A stretch of DNA of 64,000 bases from Pseudoalteromonas espejiana DSM 9414 (GCF_002221525.1 NZ_CP011028.1:1251001-1315000); one strand, 5' to 3'; counted from the stretch's first letter, positions 30,149 through 39,923 are shown. A program made the numbers and translations. The notes: generated from the sequence alone by a model not told the origin.

Positions 30149-30607
30149 ATGGCAGATTATAAAACATGGCTTAGCGACCTCACTACGTGGTTAAAAGATG
30201 TAAAAGACCACGAAGTAAAAGATGCAATGACCCGATTTGTTGAATCTGAGCAAGCACTTAAAGATTTAGGCAAAGAAAAATACGGCTTATACAAAAGTTA
30301 TTTGCAGCGCGACATAGAACACGTTCAAGAAAACGAATCGCACTATAATTCGCTTGCATGGCAAGAGCTTAAAGAGTCTTTATGGTATGAGCTTTCCCAC
30401 ATAGAAGACAAAACCCAATTAGAGTGGCAGTCGCTTAGCCAAGATTTTAAGCACAATGGCACTTATCACGTGGGTGAATGGATAGCCATGGGCACATTAG
30501 TATGTAAGAATTGCACCCATAGTTTTGATATTTATCACGCTACACAAATAACACCGTGTATTGAATGTGATGGTATTTATTTTAGCCGTAAGGCATTACA
30601 ACCCTAA
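30149..30607 (+). CDS. DUF1451 zinc-ribbon protein (YbeL-like)
   Basis: A 152-residue protein with a long helical, probably coiled-coil, N-terminal part and a C-terminal zinc ribbon (CKNC at about 116-119, CIEC at about 138-141). The ATG at 30149 was chosen over upstream codons because GGAG precedes it and MADYKTWLSDLTTW is a fitting start. It is divergent from leuS, the same neighbourhood as E. coli ybeL. Function unknown. Confidence 0.88.
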   Translation: MADYKTWLSDLTTWLKDVKDHEVKDAMTRFVESEQALKDLGKEKYGLYKSYLQRDIEHVQENESHYNSLAWQELKESLWYELSHIEDKTQLEWQSLSQDFKHNGTYHVGEWIAMGTLVCKNCTHSFDIYHATQITPCIECDGIYFSRKALQP

Positions 30608-30613
30608 ATATAT

Positions 30614-30643
30614 GTATTAAGTGGCTTGTAGGCCACTTAATAC
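30614..30643. terminator. Perfect 12-bp hairpin after the DUF1451 gene
   Basis: GTATTAAGTGGC and GCCACTTAATAC flank a six-base loop. There is no T-run, so it may be a weak terminator or an RNA-processing or stability element. It lies only 18 bp before the first possible start of the protease gene. Confidence 0.5.
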
Positions 30644-30684
30644 GCCCAAAGCCAGCGATTATGTTGGTAAAAAAAGAAGTTAGA

Positions 30685-33108
30685 ATGACGAAAAAACTGC
30701 TGCCACTATCTGTTTCTCAGCTTGCGCCGAGTATTTCTACTAATCACGTAAACACGTGTATGAACAATCCATACCCAGAGCAACTTACCTTTATAGGCCA
30801 ACAACGTGCCCAAAGTGCCCTCGACTTTTCATTAGGAATGGATTTACCAGGTTACAATGTATATGTCATGGGTGAGGCCGCACACGGGCGTTTTACACTG
30901 GTAAAAGATAAACTTAAACAACACGCAAAAGACCGCCCAACGCCAAACGAATGGTTATACGTAAATAATTACGACGACCACCGCGAGCCTATTGCGCTAT
31001 TTATGCAAGCAGGGCAAAGCAAGCAGCTAAGTGACGACATTGACTCGTTTTTAGATGAAGTACTCGACACTTTTCCGGCAGCGTTCGATAACCCAGCGTA
31101 TCAACGCAAGAAAAAATCAATCGACCGTGAATTTAACGATGCCTACGATGGTGCCATTACTGCAGTGGAAATTGCTGCATTTGAGCAAAGCGTAGCGTTA
31201 GTTGAAGAAAAAAACTCGGTAGGGTTTGCGCCACTTGTTGATGGCAGGCAGTTAAGCGATAACGAATTTGCAGAGCTTGAAGAGGATTTGCGCGAAGAGT
31301 TTTTTGAAAAAATTGAAAAACTAGAAGATGCGTTAATAGAAGCGCTCATTGAATTACCTCGTTGGAAGCGCGAATCAAAAGAAAAACAGCGTAACCTTAA
31401 AAAGGCCACCGCAGAGCAAGCTACAAAACCGCTACTAAAAGATTTAGAGCACAAATACGCCACTCACATTGGTGTACTGCGTTATTTAAAAGATATACGT
31501 GTAGAAATTATAGACGCGGTACTTGAGTGGCTTGACGATGAAGACGAAAGCGAAGAAAGCAAAGAAGACTTTGACCGCAAGGGCATGCTTACCGACTTTT
31601 TTGGGCCTAACATTTTAGTTGAGTTTAAAGAAGACGATGCAGCGCCTGTGGTGTATGAGCCAAACCCAACCTTTGGCAATATATTTGGTAAAATTGAGTA
31701 TTCAACTTCGCAAGGCTCACTGATAACAAGTTACCGCTCAATTCAGCCAGGTGCATTACATCGTGCCAATGGCGGTTACTTAATTATGGATGCTGAAAAA
31801 GTCATGGCTAACCCACAAGTGTGGGATGGTTTAAAGCTTTCGCTAAAAACGCACCAAATTAAAAACGATTTACCGTACCAAGACAGCTCAGTAGGCAGTA
31901 GCTTCACGCTGCGCCCGCAATTAATACCGCTTGATGTAAAAATTATTTTATTAGGCTCTCGTGAGCTTTATTACACCATAGGTGAATACGACGAAGAATT
32001 TGCAGAACTATTTAGAGTACTTGCCGATTTTGACTATTACTTGCCAAGCAGCGATAAACTACAGTACCAGTTTATTACTAAAGTTACTGAGTATTGCCAA
32101 CAAACGTTAAAGTGCACCACCACAGAGGCGGCTATGGTGCGTTTACTTAAATTTAGCTACCGCCAAGCAGAGCACCATAATAAGTTATCGGCGCGTTTTG
32201 CCGATGTACTTGAACTGGTCGCTGAGGCCAGCTTTTACGCCAAGCAAGATAAACAAACACTGATTGATGCGCATCACATTGATGAAGCCATTGAAGGCAA
32301 ACAATACCGCACCGGCCAAATTAGCGAAAATATGCTAAGCGATATAAAAGAAGGCCACACGCTTATTGCCACACAAGGCCAAGCCATAGGTAAAGTAAAC
32401 GGTTTAACCGTGCTGCACATTGGCGATACCTCGTTTGGCACACCAGCACGTATAACCGCTACCGTGTATGCAGGCGCTGATGGCGTAATAGATGTTGAGC
32501 GTGAAGCCGAGCTGGGTAAAGCAATTCACTCAAAAGGTGTAATGTTATTAACGGGCTATTTAGGTAATAAATACGCGCAGCACTTTAGCTTAACGCTAAG
32601 CGCTAACATAGCCATAGAGCAAAGCTACGGTTATATAGATGGCGATAGCGCCTCACTGGCTGAGCTGTGTGCGCTTATATCGGCCATTACCAGCTTGCCT
32701 ATTAGCCAATCTATTGCCCTTACAGGCTCTATTAACCAACATGGTGATGTACAAGCCATTGGTGGTGTAAACGAAAAAATAGAAGGCTTTTTTAAGCTGT
32801 GTAAAATGCGCGGTTTAACAGGCGAGCAGGGCGTTATTATTCCTAAATCTAACCAAGTTAACTTAGTACTTGATGATGAAATCCTTAATGCTGTAGAGCG
32901 TGGGAAGTTTAATATTTACGCCGTAGAAACGGTAGACCAAGCACTTAACTTATTAATGGATATTGATGCAGGCAATGTTATTGACGGGCAATACCCAGAG
33001 GATTCTGTTAACGGTATTGCTTTAGCACGCTTAAAAGACATAGCCGACATAGTTAATGGCGACAGCGAAGAAGATAAAGACGCCGATGAAGATGAGGAAA
33101 AACACTAA
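30685..33108 (+). CDS. LonB-like ATP-dependent protease (AAA_32 / Lon S16)
   Basis: An 807-residue protein. It has an AAA-type region whose Walker A is changed (GEAAHGRFT near residue 60, no Lys-Thr), a long charged helical insert (about 130-290), and a C-terminal S16 Lon protease domain. The Ser of DGDSASLAE (about 660) and the Lys of VNEKIEG (about 702) form the catalytic dyad. The ATG at 30685 was preferred over 30661 because related proteins begin MTKKL; neither start has a strong ribosome binding site. It probably degrades damaged or regulatory proteins. It is co-transcribed with the FKBP gene. Confidence 0.9.
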   Translation: MTKKLLPLSVSQLAPSISTNHVNTCMNNPYPEQLTFIGQQRAQSALDFSLGMDLPGYNVYVMGEAAHGRFTLVKDKLKQHAKDRPTPNEWLYVNNYDDHREPIALFMQAGQSKQLSDDIDSFLDEVLDTFPAAFDNPAYQRKKKSIDREFNDAYDGAITAVEIAAFEQSVALVEEKNSVGFAPLVDGRQLSDNEFAELEEDLREEFFEKIEKLEDALIEALIELPRWKRESKEKQRNLKKATAEQATKPLLKDLEHKYATHIGVLRYLKDIRVEIIDAVLEWLDDEDESEESKEDFDRKGMLTDFFGPNILVEFKEDDAAPVVYEPNPTFGNIFGKIEYSTSQGSLITSYRSIQPGALHRANGGYLIMDAEKVMANPQVWDGLKLSLKTHQIKNDLPYQDSSVGSSFTLRPQLIPLDVKIILLGSRELYYTIGEYDEEFAELFRVLADFDYYLPSSDKLQYQFITKVTEYCQQTLKCTTTEAAMVRLLKFSYRQAEHHNKLSARFADVLELVAEASFYAKQDKQTLIDAHHIDEAIEGKQYRTGQISENMLSDIKEGHTLIATQGQAIGKVNGLTVLHIGDTSFGTPARITATVYAGADGVIDVEREAELGKAIHSKGVMLLTGYLGNKYAQHFSLTLSANIAIEQSYGYIDGDSASLAELCALISAITSLPISQSIALTGSINQHGDVQAIGGVNEKIEGFFKLCKMRGLTGEQGVIIPKSNQVNLVLDDEILNAVERGKFNIYAVETVDQALNLLMDIDAGNVIDGQYPEDSVNGIALARLKDIADIVNGDSEEDKDADEDEEKH

Positions 33109-33585
33109 ATGATTAATATTATTTTGGCGGTGATCATCGCTATATTTTGTTTTTTAATATTTCAAAACAGTAAAAAAGCCAAGCAACAAGCAGGTGTAAA
33201 TGCGCAAATTGAAGCCGACTACCTTGTAGCTAATGCAAAAGTAGAGGGCGTAATAGAAACCGCCTCTGGTTTGCAATATAAAGTGCTGCATAAAGGTGAA
33301 AGCGAAAATACACCAAGCCCAACTAGCATGGTTAACGTGCACTACCACGGTACATTAATCGACGGCACTGTCTTTGACAGCTCAGTAGAGCGTAAAACGC
33401 CAATTAGCTTTGGTTTACACCAAGTAATTAAAGGTTGGACCGAAGGCCTACAGCTTATGAGCCCTGGCGATAAATACATTTTTTATGTACCGCACCAATT
33501 AGCCTACGGTGAAAAGCGAGTGGGCAGTATTCCACCTGCATCACTGCTTATTTTTGAAGTAGAGCTTTTAGCTATTGAGTCTTAA
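33109..33585 (+). CDS. Membrane-anchored FKBP-type peptidyl-prolyl isomerase
   Basis: A 158-residue protein with one N-terminal membrane helix (residues 1-20), a linker, and an FKBP domain. Signatures are VNVHYHGTLIDGTVFDSS (about 79-96), VIKGWTEGLQLM and GSIPPASLLIFEVELL. It catalyses prolyl cis-trans isomerisation, probably on the periplasmic side. Its ATG directly follows the protease stop, so the two genes are coupled. Confidence 0.94.
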   Translation: MINIILAVIIAIFCFLIFQNSKKAKQQAGVNAQIEADYLVANAKVEGVIETASGLQYKVLHKGESENTPSPTSMVNVHYHGTLIDGTVFDSSVERKTPISFGLHQVIKGWTEGLQLMSPGDKYIFYVPHQLAYGEKRVGSIPPASLLIFEVELLAIES

Positions 33586-33613
33586 TACAGGCGCTTAGTG
33601 TTATTAATTGTAT

Positions 33614-33643
33614 AAAACCGGCTAACTTATCAGCGGGTTTTTT
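33614..33643 (+). terminator. Terminator of the LonB-FKBP operon
   Basis: AAAACCGGCT and AGCGGGTTTT form a stem with one mismatch around AACTTATC, followed by more Ts. It lies 28 bp after the FKBP stop. Confidence 0.78.
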
Positions 33644-33671
33644 ATTTCCTGGATTTAAATCTAAATTGTGG

Positions 33672-34124
33672 TTATTTGGCTACCGTTGCCATAGAAAGCT
33701 TATTAAGCACCGCAGATATTTTATTAAGTACTTCTTCGCAGCCTTTTATATTATGGCGCTCTTGCAAATAAGTTGGGTTGTTATAGGCAAGCCATACTTG
33801 GCCGTTGTTGTCTTGAGATATATGTACTTTTTGCGGTAAATCTATCGCAACGCTTTGCTGGCATTGCATTAACGGTGTTCCTACCTTTGGGTTACCAAAA
33901 ATAATCACTTCACTTGGCGCCAATTTCATATTCACATTTTGAGCGTTTTTTTGATGGTCTACCCGCGCAAAAATAGTTAACCCTTTGCTACTGGCTATTT
34001 TTTCAAAACGGTTTGCCGTTTCCTTTACAGAATAATTACTTTGAAATTGCACTAAGCTGTCATTGGCACTCACCACGCATGTGGCTAATAGTAAAATAAC
34101 ACCTAAAAATAGTCGGTTTAACAT
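33672..34124 (-). CDS. Secreted DUF302-domain protein
   Basis: A 150-residue protein with a signal peptide (about 1-20, cleavage before NDSLVQFQS) and a DUF302 domain. The family pattern is seen in VKETANRFEKIASSKGLTIF, FGNPKVGTPLMQC and VWLAYNNPTYLQERH. The biochemical role of this family is not established. It is monocistronic and divergent from the TonB receptor gene. Confidence 0.9.
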   Translation of the reverse strand: MLNRLFLGVILLLATCVVSANDSLVQFQSNYSVKETANRFEKIASSKGLTIFARVDHQKNAQNVNMKLAPSEVIIFGNPKVGTPLMQCQQSVAIDLPQKVHISQDNNGQVWLAYNNPTYLQERHNIKGCEEVLNKISAVLNKLSMATVAK

Positions 34125-34312
34125 TATTTGATCCTCATGAAAACGGCTTATTAAGAGTATGAAAAATACACACTATCTGAGTTACTAATTTGGTTCAACA
34201 CTATACAAAGAGGTATATGGTTAAAAACCCCACAAAAAGCGTTTAAGGCCCTATTTTGGCTACGGTTAATTCGAAAATTAAGGATGATTATGAAATTATT
34301 TGCATTGCACAT

Positions 34313-34331
34313 AATAATGATAGTCGTTATC
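34313..34331. promoter_or_regulatory. Fur box before the siderophore receptor gene
   Basis: AATAATGATAGTCGTTATC matches 16 of 19 positions of the Fur consensus GATAATGATAATCATTATC. It ends 37 bp before the ATG of the receptor, so the gene should be repressed by iron through Fur. Confidence 0.82.
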
Positions 34332-34368
34332 ATTCGCGGCGTTTTATTCACCTCACCTCAGGATCGAC

Positions 34369-36504
34369 ATGTTTAACCAAAAATATTTGGCGCTCAGTAT
34401 TGCTGCGTCTTTTTCTGCTTTTTCTAATGTGGCATTTGCCGAGCAAAATAACGAGATTGAAACAATAGAAGTAACTGGCCGCGCTCAGCAGTTTTACCTA
34501 GAAACCGAAAGTAAAATTGGTACTAAAACAGATTTAGATCTTATTAAATTACCGCAATCTGCGCAGGTATTAACTGAGCAACTTATTATTGACCAAGCCG
34601 CACGCGACATTACCGATTTATACCGCTCTATAGCAGGGGTAAGTGAGTACAGCTATTCAGGCGTTACTTTTCGTGGATTTAGAGACGACGCTAACGTATT
34701 TTACGATGGCGTACGTGGCGACCCTTACTCGGGCTTTGGTGTACCGCAGTTATTTAATGTAGCGCGCGTAGAAGTATTAAAAGGCCCAGCCTCTGCGTTA
34801 TATGGTGGCGGTGAGCCAGGCGGTATGATCAACTACGTAACTAAAAAGCCTTCGTACACGCAAAGCAAAGAGCTAAAGCTAACGCTTGGCAATTACAACA
34901 CGCATGGTGCATCACTTGATATGACCGGCGGTTTAACCGACACCATGGCGTATCGTGTAGGTGGCTATTACGAGGAGCAAGACAGCTTTCGTAATAATGC
35001 AGATTCAAAAAACACCGAGTTTACCGGTGGTTTGTTATTTGATTTAACAGATTCAACCACACTAACCACAAGTGTTGACTACATCAAACAAGACTTAGGT
35101 GGTAACCGTTTACGTGGTGTGCCGGTAGATGACAATGGTAATTTTTTAGTTGACCCAAGTTACAACGCAAACGAAGCATTTGACTACCAAGACATGGAAG
35201 CGTTAGTGCTGCAAGCCGAGCTAAAGCATTACTTTAATGATGACTTTTCTGTAAGTAGCACACTACGTTACATGGATAACGAGCGCGACCAAGCCTACCA
35301 TGAGTCGCAAAGCTGGGTAGATGTAAACGGCGATGGTGAAGCAAACATTGATGACGAAACCATTAAACGCGAATACCGTAAGCAATACCGCGCAAACGAA
35401 GAAACAAGCTTAACTACCGACTTTGTTTATAGCTTTGAGCAAGGCCAATTAACGCACCAAGTATTATTTGGCGGCGACTACCACATAGTCGATACCGAGT
35501 ACGATTACTTACGTGCCCGCTATGAAGCAGACGGCGTGGCTAATTTAAACATATTTGACTTAAATTACGGCGAAACCGACCCAAGTACTTATAACCTTAC
35601 CGACATGAACCGCGATGGTGTTGAAACTGACCGTTTTGGCGTATACGTACAAGACGTTGTGAGCATAAACGAACAATGGACTGTTATTGCAGGCCTGCGT
35701 TACGATTATTTTAAAGAGCTAAACAAAGAAACCGGTTACAGTTACTCAGATAACGATGTAACACCGCGCGTGGCTGTTACATACCAACCTGTTGAAAACA
35801 CATCGGTATACATAAATTACTCAGAAAGCTTTAACCCCGCATCGTCGGGTGACCAAGAAGATGTAGAGGGCGAGGGTAATTTAACCCCAGAAACCGGTAA
35901 ACAAACCGAAATTGGTATGAAAAACCAATGGCTTAACGGCAAAATTATGAGCACCTTTGCACTTTACCAAATTAATAAAGAAAATGTAGTAATGAGCAAC
36001 CCTGACGACACTGGCGCGGGTGATGGCATTGCAGCACTTTTAAATATTGGTGAGGTAGAAAGCCGCGGGTTTGAAACAACGCTGGTGGGCGATTTAACCG
36101 AGCACTGGACGCTAACCGCTAACTACGCATATAACGATACATTGGTTGTAGAGGGTGTAACGGGCGATACTATTTCAAGCACCTACGGTGATGGCTCTCG
36201 CTTTGCTAATGCGCCGCGCCATCAGGCTGGTTTATGGTCGCGTTTTGCGCTTGATAACATAGATTCGTCTATTGCATTTGGTGCAAATTACGTAAGTGAG
36301 CAAATAAGCCAAGACGGCCAAAAAGTTAAACCCTTTACCGTATTCGACATGAGCTGGACTACCCGCTTTGACGATGTGTTATTAAGTGTAAATATCAATA
36401 ATCTATTCGATAAAGAATATACAGTAAGTGGCTTTAGTGAGCGCAACGGTCACTTTCCTGGCAGCCCACGTGAAATAGTAGGCCAAGTGACCTATAAATT
36501 TTAA
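34369..36504 (+). CDS. TonB-dependent siderophore receptor
   Basis: A 711-residue outer-membrane receptor. It has a signal peptide (about 1-24), a plug domain (LPQSAQVLTEQL to about 165, with FRGFRD and RVEVLKGPASALYGGGEPGG), then a 22-strand barrel ending in the outer-membrane signal GQVTYKF. The plug has the TonB-siderophore receptor signature rather than the vitamin B12 type. There is no STN domain, so it does not itself signal to a FecR. The siderophore cannot be named. The Fur box upstream points to iron-starvation control. Confidence 0.94.
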   Translation: MFNQKYLALSIAASFSAFSNVAFAEQNNEIETIEVTGRAQQFYLETESKIGTKTDLDLIKLPQSAQVLTEQLIIDQAARDITDLYRSIAGVSEYSYSGVTFRGFRDDANVFYDGVRGDPYSGFGVPQLFNVARVEVLKGPASALYGGGEPGGMINYVTKKPSYTQSKELKLTLGNYNTHGASLDMTGGLTDTMAYRVGGYYEEQDSFRNNADSKNTEFTGGLLFDLTDSTTLTTSVDYIKQDLGGNRLRGVPVDDNGNFLVDPSYNANEAFDYQDMEALVLQAELKHYFNDDFSVSSTLRYMDNERDQAYHESQSWVDVNGDGEANIDDETIKREYRKQYRANEETSLTTDFVYSFEQGQLTHQVLFGGDYHIVDTEYDYLRARYEADGVANLNIFDLNYGETDPSTYNLTDMNRDGVETDRFGVYVQDVVSINEQWTVIAGLRYDYFKELNKETGYSYSDNDVTPRVAVTYQPVENTSVYINYSESFNPASSGDQEDVEGEGNLTPETGKQTEIGMKNQWLNGKIMSTFALYQINKENVVMSNPDDTGAGDGIAALLNIGEVESRGFETTLVGDLTEHWTLTANYAYNDTLVVEGVTGDTISSTYGDGSRFANAPRHQAGLWSRFALDNIDSSIAFGANYVSEQISQDGQKVKPFTVFDMSWTTRFDDVLLSVNINNLFDKEYTVSGFSERNGHFPGSPREIVGQVTYKF

Positions 36505-36576
36505 AACACGTTAGTAAACGGCTGCTTATGCTTTATTCGCATAAAAGCGCGTAATTTTACGTGTAGTAAAATAATT

Positions 36577-36611
36577 AAACCGAGGTAGGCATACGCTTAT
36601 CTTGGTTTTTT
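36577..36611 (+). terminator. Putative terminator after the siderophore receptor
   Basis: AAACC and GGTTT arms with an inner AG/CT pairing and a long loop, followed by T6. The stem is short and imperfect. It is placed between the receptor and the convergent MscS gene. Confidence 0.5.
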
Positions 36612-37689
36612 AATGTTCAGCGTTATTAAAATTAGCAGTTTCTTGCGATGTATTAATGGCTGTAATAGGGAAGGGGATCACAATACCTTCTTGGTTATAG
36701 CGTTTATGCAGCGCTTTAATAAAAGCAGATTTAACCCAAAATCGGTTAAAGTACTCTTTTGCGCGCAGCATTACGGTAAAATTAATACTTGAATTATCAA
36801 AGGTGTGATACACCACAAAGGTATTGTAATCATCAACGCCCCACTCATGGTCAATCAGTACTTGGCGCGCAACCTCAAGCGTTACTTGCTCTACAAACTC
36901 TAAGTCTGAGCTGTAATGTACGCTTACATCAACAGGTACACTCAGCTCTTTTTCGGGGTAAAAGTAATTAATAATACGCGATTTAGAAAGCTGACTATTA
37001 GGAATAATAATCATATTATTTGGCAGCATTTTAACCCACGTAGAGCGCCAACCAATTTTTTCTACAAAGCCTTGCTCCTTTGACTCAAGCTCAATAAAAT
37101 CCCCCACACGTATGGGTTTATCTATAACAAGCTGCACACCCGAAAAAAAGTTTTCAAGGGTGGGTTGCAGGGCAAGTGCTACCGCCAGTGATGTAATACC
37201 TAGAGATGCAATGATAGGTGTAATAGAAATACCTAAAGTCCCCAATAAAACTAAAATACCAACCGATAAAACGCTTACCCTAATAACGCCTTTAATAATA
37301 CTTTGCGAATTAAAAACCACTGCCGACTCTTTGCTGTAGTAATTAATTGTGCCAATAAAAAAGCGGTCAAAAAACAAAATAATGGCAACTAAACCCAAAA
37401 TAATATTAATGGTCGAAAACGAAATAAAGTGCGTAACAGGCTCGCCTTGTATTAAAAGGCCTTGCTCTATAATGGTGAGTAGCACAATGATTGTGCAAAG
37501 GGTGAGCGGTTTAGAAATTGACTCTATAAATAAACTGTCAAAAATAAACTTAGTATGAGAGGTCCACTTTTTGAGCCAGTACATTATAAAAAAGCGGATA
37601 CAAAACAAGGCTATAGTTAACGTAACTAAGCAAATAGCAATAACAACCCAAGGCTGCTCTGTTAGGTTGTAAAACGTATTAACAGACAT
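36610..37689 (-). CDS. MscS-family mechanosensitive ion channel
   Basis: A 359-residue inner-membrane protein. It has about five N-terminal helices; the last one is the pore-lining TM3 (LGITSLAVALALQPTLENFFSG, given here only as the Gly/Ala-rich region about 165-187). The MscS beta domain follows with KPIRVGDFIEL and MIIIPNSQLSKSRIINY. It probably opens under membrane tension to release solutes. The gene is monocistronic and longer than E. coli MscS because of extra N-terminal helices. Confidence 0.92.
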   Translation of the reverse strand: MSVNTFYNLTEQPWVVIAICLVTLTIALFCIRFFIMYWLKKWTSHTKFIFDSLFIESISKPLTLCTIIVLLTIIEQGLLIQGEPVTHFISFSTINIILGLVAIILFFDRFFIGTINYYSKESAVVFNSQSIIKGVIRVSVLSVGILVLLGTLGISITPIIASLGITSLAVALALQPTLENFFSGVQLVIDKPIRVGDFIELESKEQGFVEKIGWRSTWVKMLPNNMIIIPNSQLSKSRIINYFYPEKELSVPVDVSVHYSSDLEFVEQVTLEVARQVLIDHEWGVDDYNTFVVYHTFDNSSINFTVMLRAKEYFNRFWVKSAFIKALHKRYNQEGIVIPFPITAINTSQETANFNNAEH

Positions 37690-37791
37690 TACAGATCCCT
37701 TTTTTAAAAACTTAAAGGGTAAAGCAGCAAGTTATGTACCTAAACTAATAGTTAGGTTAAGCAAGTAAAGAGGGGTTAATTAAATGGGTTT

Positions 37792-37820
37792 AAACTGGCA
37801 AGTTTATACCTGCCAGTTTT
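37792..37820 (-). terminator. Terminator-like hairpin after the YeeE/YedE genes
   Basis: AAACTGGCA and TGCCAGTTT flank the loop AGTTTATACC. It lies 23 bp past the stop of the last gene of the minus-strand operon. The following T-run is short, so strength is uncertain. Confidence 0.65.
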
Positions 37821-37842
37821 AATGAAGGATAAAGAGTTAAAT

Positions 37843-38244
37843 TTATACTTTTTTAGCTATCCACATACCGCCAAGTACGGCTGCAAAAAATAACCAAAAC
37901 TCCATTTTAAGAGAGGTAAGCTGTACAAGGCCCGGGCCCGGGCATATGCCGCTTAATCCCCAACCTAAACCAAACAATACCGAGCCAATTATTAGCCGAG
38001 GAGTAATGTTTTTAACATCGCTTAAAGTAAATGTTTCACCAAGTAGCGGTTTCTCTTTTTTGGCAACCCAAAACCACGTAAGCATCATTATTCCCATAGC
38101 TACAGCCATTACAATAATTAAACTGCCATCCCATTGGTTTTGAAAATTTAAAAAGTTAAGTACTTTGTCAGGGTTTGTCATACCACTAATGATAAGCCCT
38201 AAGCCAAATATAAATCCTAAAATAACATGAATTACTGCTGTCAT
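37843..38244 (-). CDS. YeeE/YedE-family half-transporter (DUF6691-type)
   Basis: A 133-residue protein with four predicted helices. The conserved GLGWGLSGICPGPGLVQL (about 94-111) contains the Cys that YeeE-type channels use for thiosulfate or other sulfur compounds. It lies 4 bp after its partner gene. The two half-size proteins probably assemble into one permease; sulfur-compound uptake is an inference from the YeeE family. Confidence 0.88.
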   Translation of the reverse strand: MTAVIHVILGFIFGLGLIISGMTNPDKVLNFLNFQNQWDGSLIIVMAVAMGIMMLTWFWVAKKEKPLLGETFTLSDVKNITPRLIIGSVLFGLGWGLSGICPGPGLVQLTSLKMEFWLFFAAVLGGMWIAKKV

Positions 38245-38248
38245 TTTT

Positions 38249-38662
38249 TTACCCTACTAGGTTTGCTGTAATTATAGCCACGCCCATAAATGTACATGTT
38301 GAAACCCACGAACGGGTAGAAAAGCGCGACATCCCACATACGCCATGGCCGCTTGTGCAGCCGTTAGCTAAAGAGGTACCCATACCAACAAGTAGCCCAG
38401 CTATAACAATAAGCACAGGGGATAAGCTCAGCTCACCTTCTAATAACGACGGCGCAAATATACGCACTGAAATACCGGCCAATAATAGCCCTACAATAAA
38501 GTATAATTTCCAACGCGACTCAGACGTTTGCTTATTAAAAACAGATTTAACAATGCCAGATATACCGGCAATTTTACCGTATAAAACAAGTAATAGTGCG
38601 CACGCTATACCTATTAAAGCACCACCTACAGCTGCAGCTATTGGCGTAAACTCTGTAACCAT
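38249..38662 (-). CDS. YeeE/YedE-family half-transporter
   Basis: A 137-residue protein with four helices and the family signature NGCTSGHGVCGMSRFSTRS (about 103-121). The ATG at 38662 was chosen because GGAG lies seven bases upstream; an in-frame TTG at 38680 would put the start inside the preceding gene. It is the second gene of a three-gene operon with an outer-membrane FadL-like protein and another YeeE half. Confidence 0.88.
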   Translation of the reverse strand: MVTEFTPIAAAVGGALIGIACALLLVLYGKIAGISGIVKSVFNKQTSESRWKLYFIVGLLLAGISVRIFAPSLLEGELSLSPVLIVIAGLLVGMGTSLANGCTSGHGVCGMSRFSTRSWVSTCTFMGVAIITANLVG

Positions 38663-38663
38663 T

Positions 38664-39923
38664 TTAAATTCTCCAAACAACAGACATACCTAAGCCTGAC
38701 TGCTCCATTTCAATTGATATTTGTTGATTTGGCGCTAAGTAGTTAGCACCCGATACTTTTTTAGCTGGCGAATAAAAAGCCATTGCATTTAATTGTACCG
38801 CTTTACTAAAAGAATGGCTAAAACCTGCAGTGAAATGCCATTCTTGCACACCAGGGGCTAAAATATTTAGTAAAACGTTTGATGAAGGAATAGGTTGCTC
38901 TGTATATGAAACCCCAAAACGAATTTTTTGCTTTGCTGTACGCTGCCATTGATAACCCAGTTTATAAATGGTCATATCGTCCCAGCCAAAGCCTGCACCC
39001 GCATCGGCACCCAGTGGAGCTGACATTAAATTATCAATTGGGTTAGCAATGCTTTTTACTTCACTGTAATTTATTTTTTGCCAATCAAATACAAGCTGGT
39101 TATTTGGTGTAATTTTATAAGCCGCGCCAATTTGAAGTGAACTCGGTAAATCAAACCCTCCTTGCTCTGCAAACAACCCTTTATAGCTATCAAACTCTTG
39201 CATAGACACTGATGAGCGGTAACTTACTCCCCAGCTTAATGACGAGTTTATATTTTGGCTAATACCTAGTTGAATACCCAAACCTGTGCTGGTATCGGTA
39301 CCATTATTAGTAAGCGCTTGTGGCGATTGCGAAAAAGGCGCAAAGTTTCCAAGTCCTGTAGCTTTAAATTGCTGCACTGCATAAATAGGTGATACACCAA
39401 GGCGTATTTGTTCGTTAAGTTTGTAGCTTATTGTTGGGCTAATAAATAATTGCTTTAAATCTACGCCAGTCGTGCCAGCATAAAATGTGCCTTCAGGCTC
39501 TGAGTTGGCGCTGTAGTCGGTGTTCATACCGCCATTACCGTAGACTAATAAACCAATATTTACTTTGTCGTTGAGCTGGTGGCCAATAGCAAATTCAGGA
39601 ATAGCAAAAAAAGTGTTATCACTTTTTTGGGTTTTAGCTTGCAGGTAAAATGCGTCAGGGTAAAAGGTATCTACATCGGATGCTGAGTATTTTCGATCAG
39701 GCGAAAAAAGCTCTAAGCCCACAGATAATTGTGTGCCATTCGCTAAAAAGGTAGCAGGGTTATTAGCGCCAGACATTAACTCTTCAGATAGCGCAACACC
39801 CGCACCCGCCATGCCTTTGTGGGTCATGCCATAACCATGAGTAAAATACCCATTGGTAGCAAATGCGTTAAACGAACCTAGAGCAAAGGTAAGGGCCAAA
39901 CCAGATACTAACTTATTTTTCAT
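38664..39923 (-). CDS. FadL/OMPP1-family outer-membrane transport protein
   Basis: A 419-residue protein with a signal peptide (ending NAFA) and the FadL hatch signature TNGYFTHGYGMTHKGMAGAG directly after it, followed by a beta-barrel. FadL proteins pass hydrophobic compounds through the outer membrane. The ATG at 39923 (MKNKLVSG) is preferred over a TTG at 39935. One base separates its stop from the next gene, so barrel and YeeE halves are made together. Confidence 0.9.
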   Translation of the reverse strand: MKNKLVSGLALTFALGSFNAFATNGYFTHGYGMTHKGMAGAGVALSEELMSGANNPATFLANGTQLSVGLELFSPDRKYSASDVDTFYPDAFYLQAKTQKSDNTFFAIPEFAIGHQLNDKVNIGLLVYGNGGMNTDYSANSEPEGTFYAGTTGVDLKQLFISPTISYKLNEQIRLGVSPIYAVQQFKATGLGNFAPFSQSPQALTNNGTDTSTGLGIQLGISQNINSSLSWGVSYRSSVSMQEFDSYKGLFAEQGGFDLPSSLQIGAAYKITPNNQLVFDWQKINYSEVKSIANPIDNLMSAPLGADAGAGFGWDDMTIYKLGYQWQRTAKQKIRFGVSYTEQPIPSSNVLLNILAPGVQEWHFTAGFSHSFSKAVQLNAMAFYSPAKKVSGANYLAPNQQISIEMEQSGLGMSVVWRI

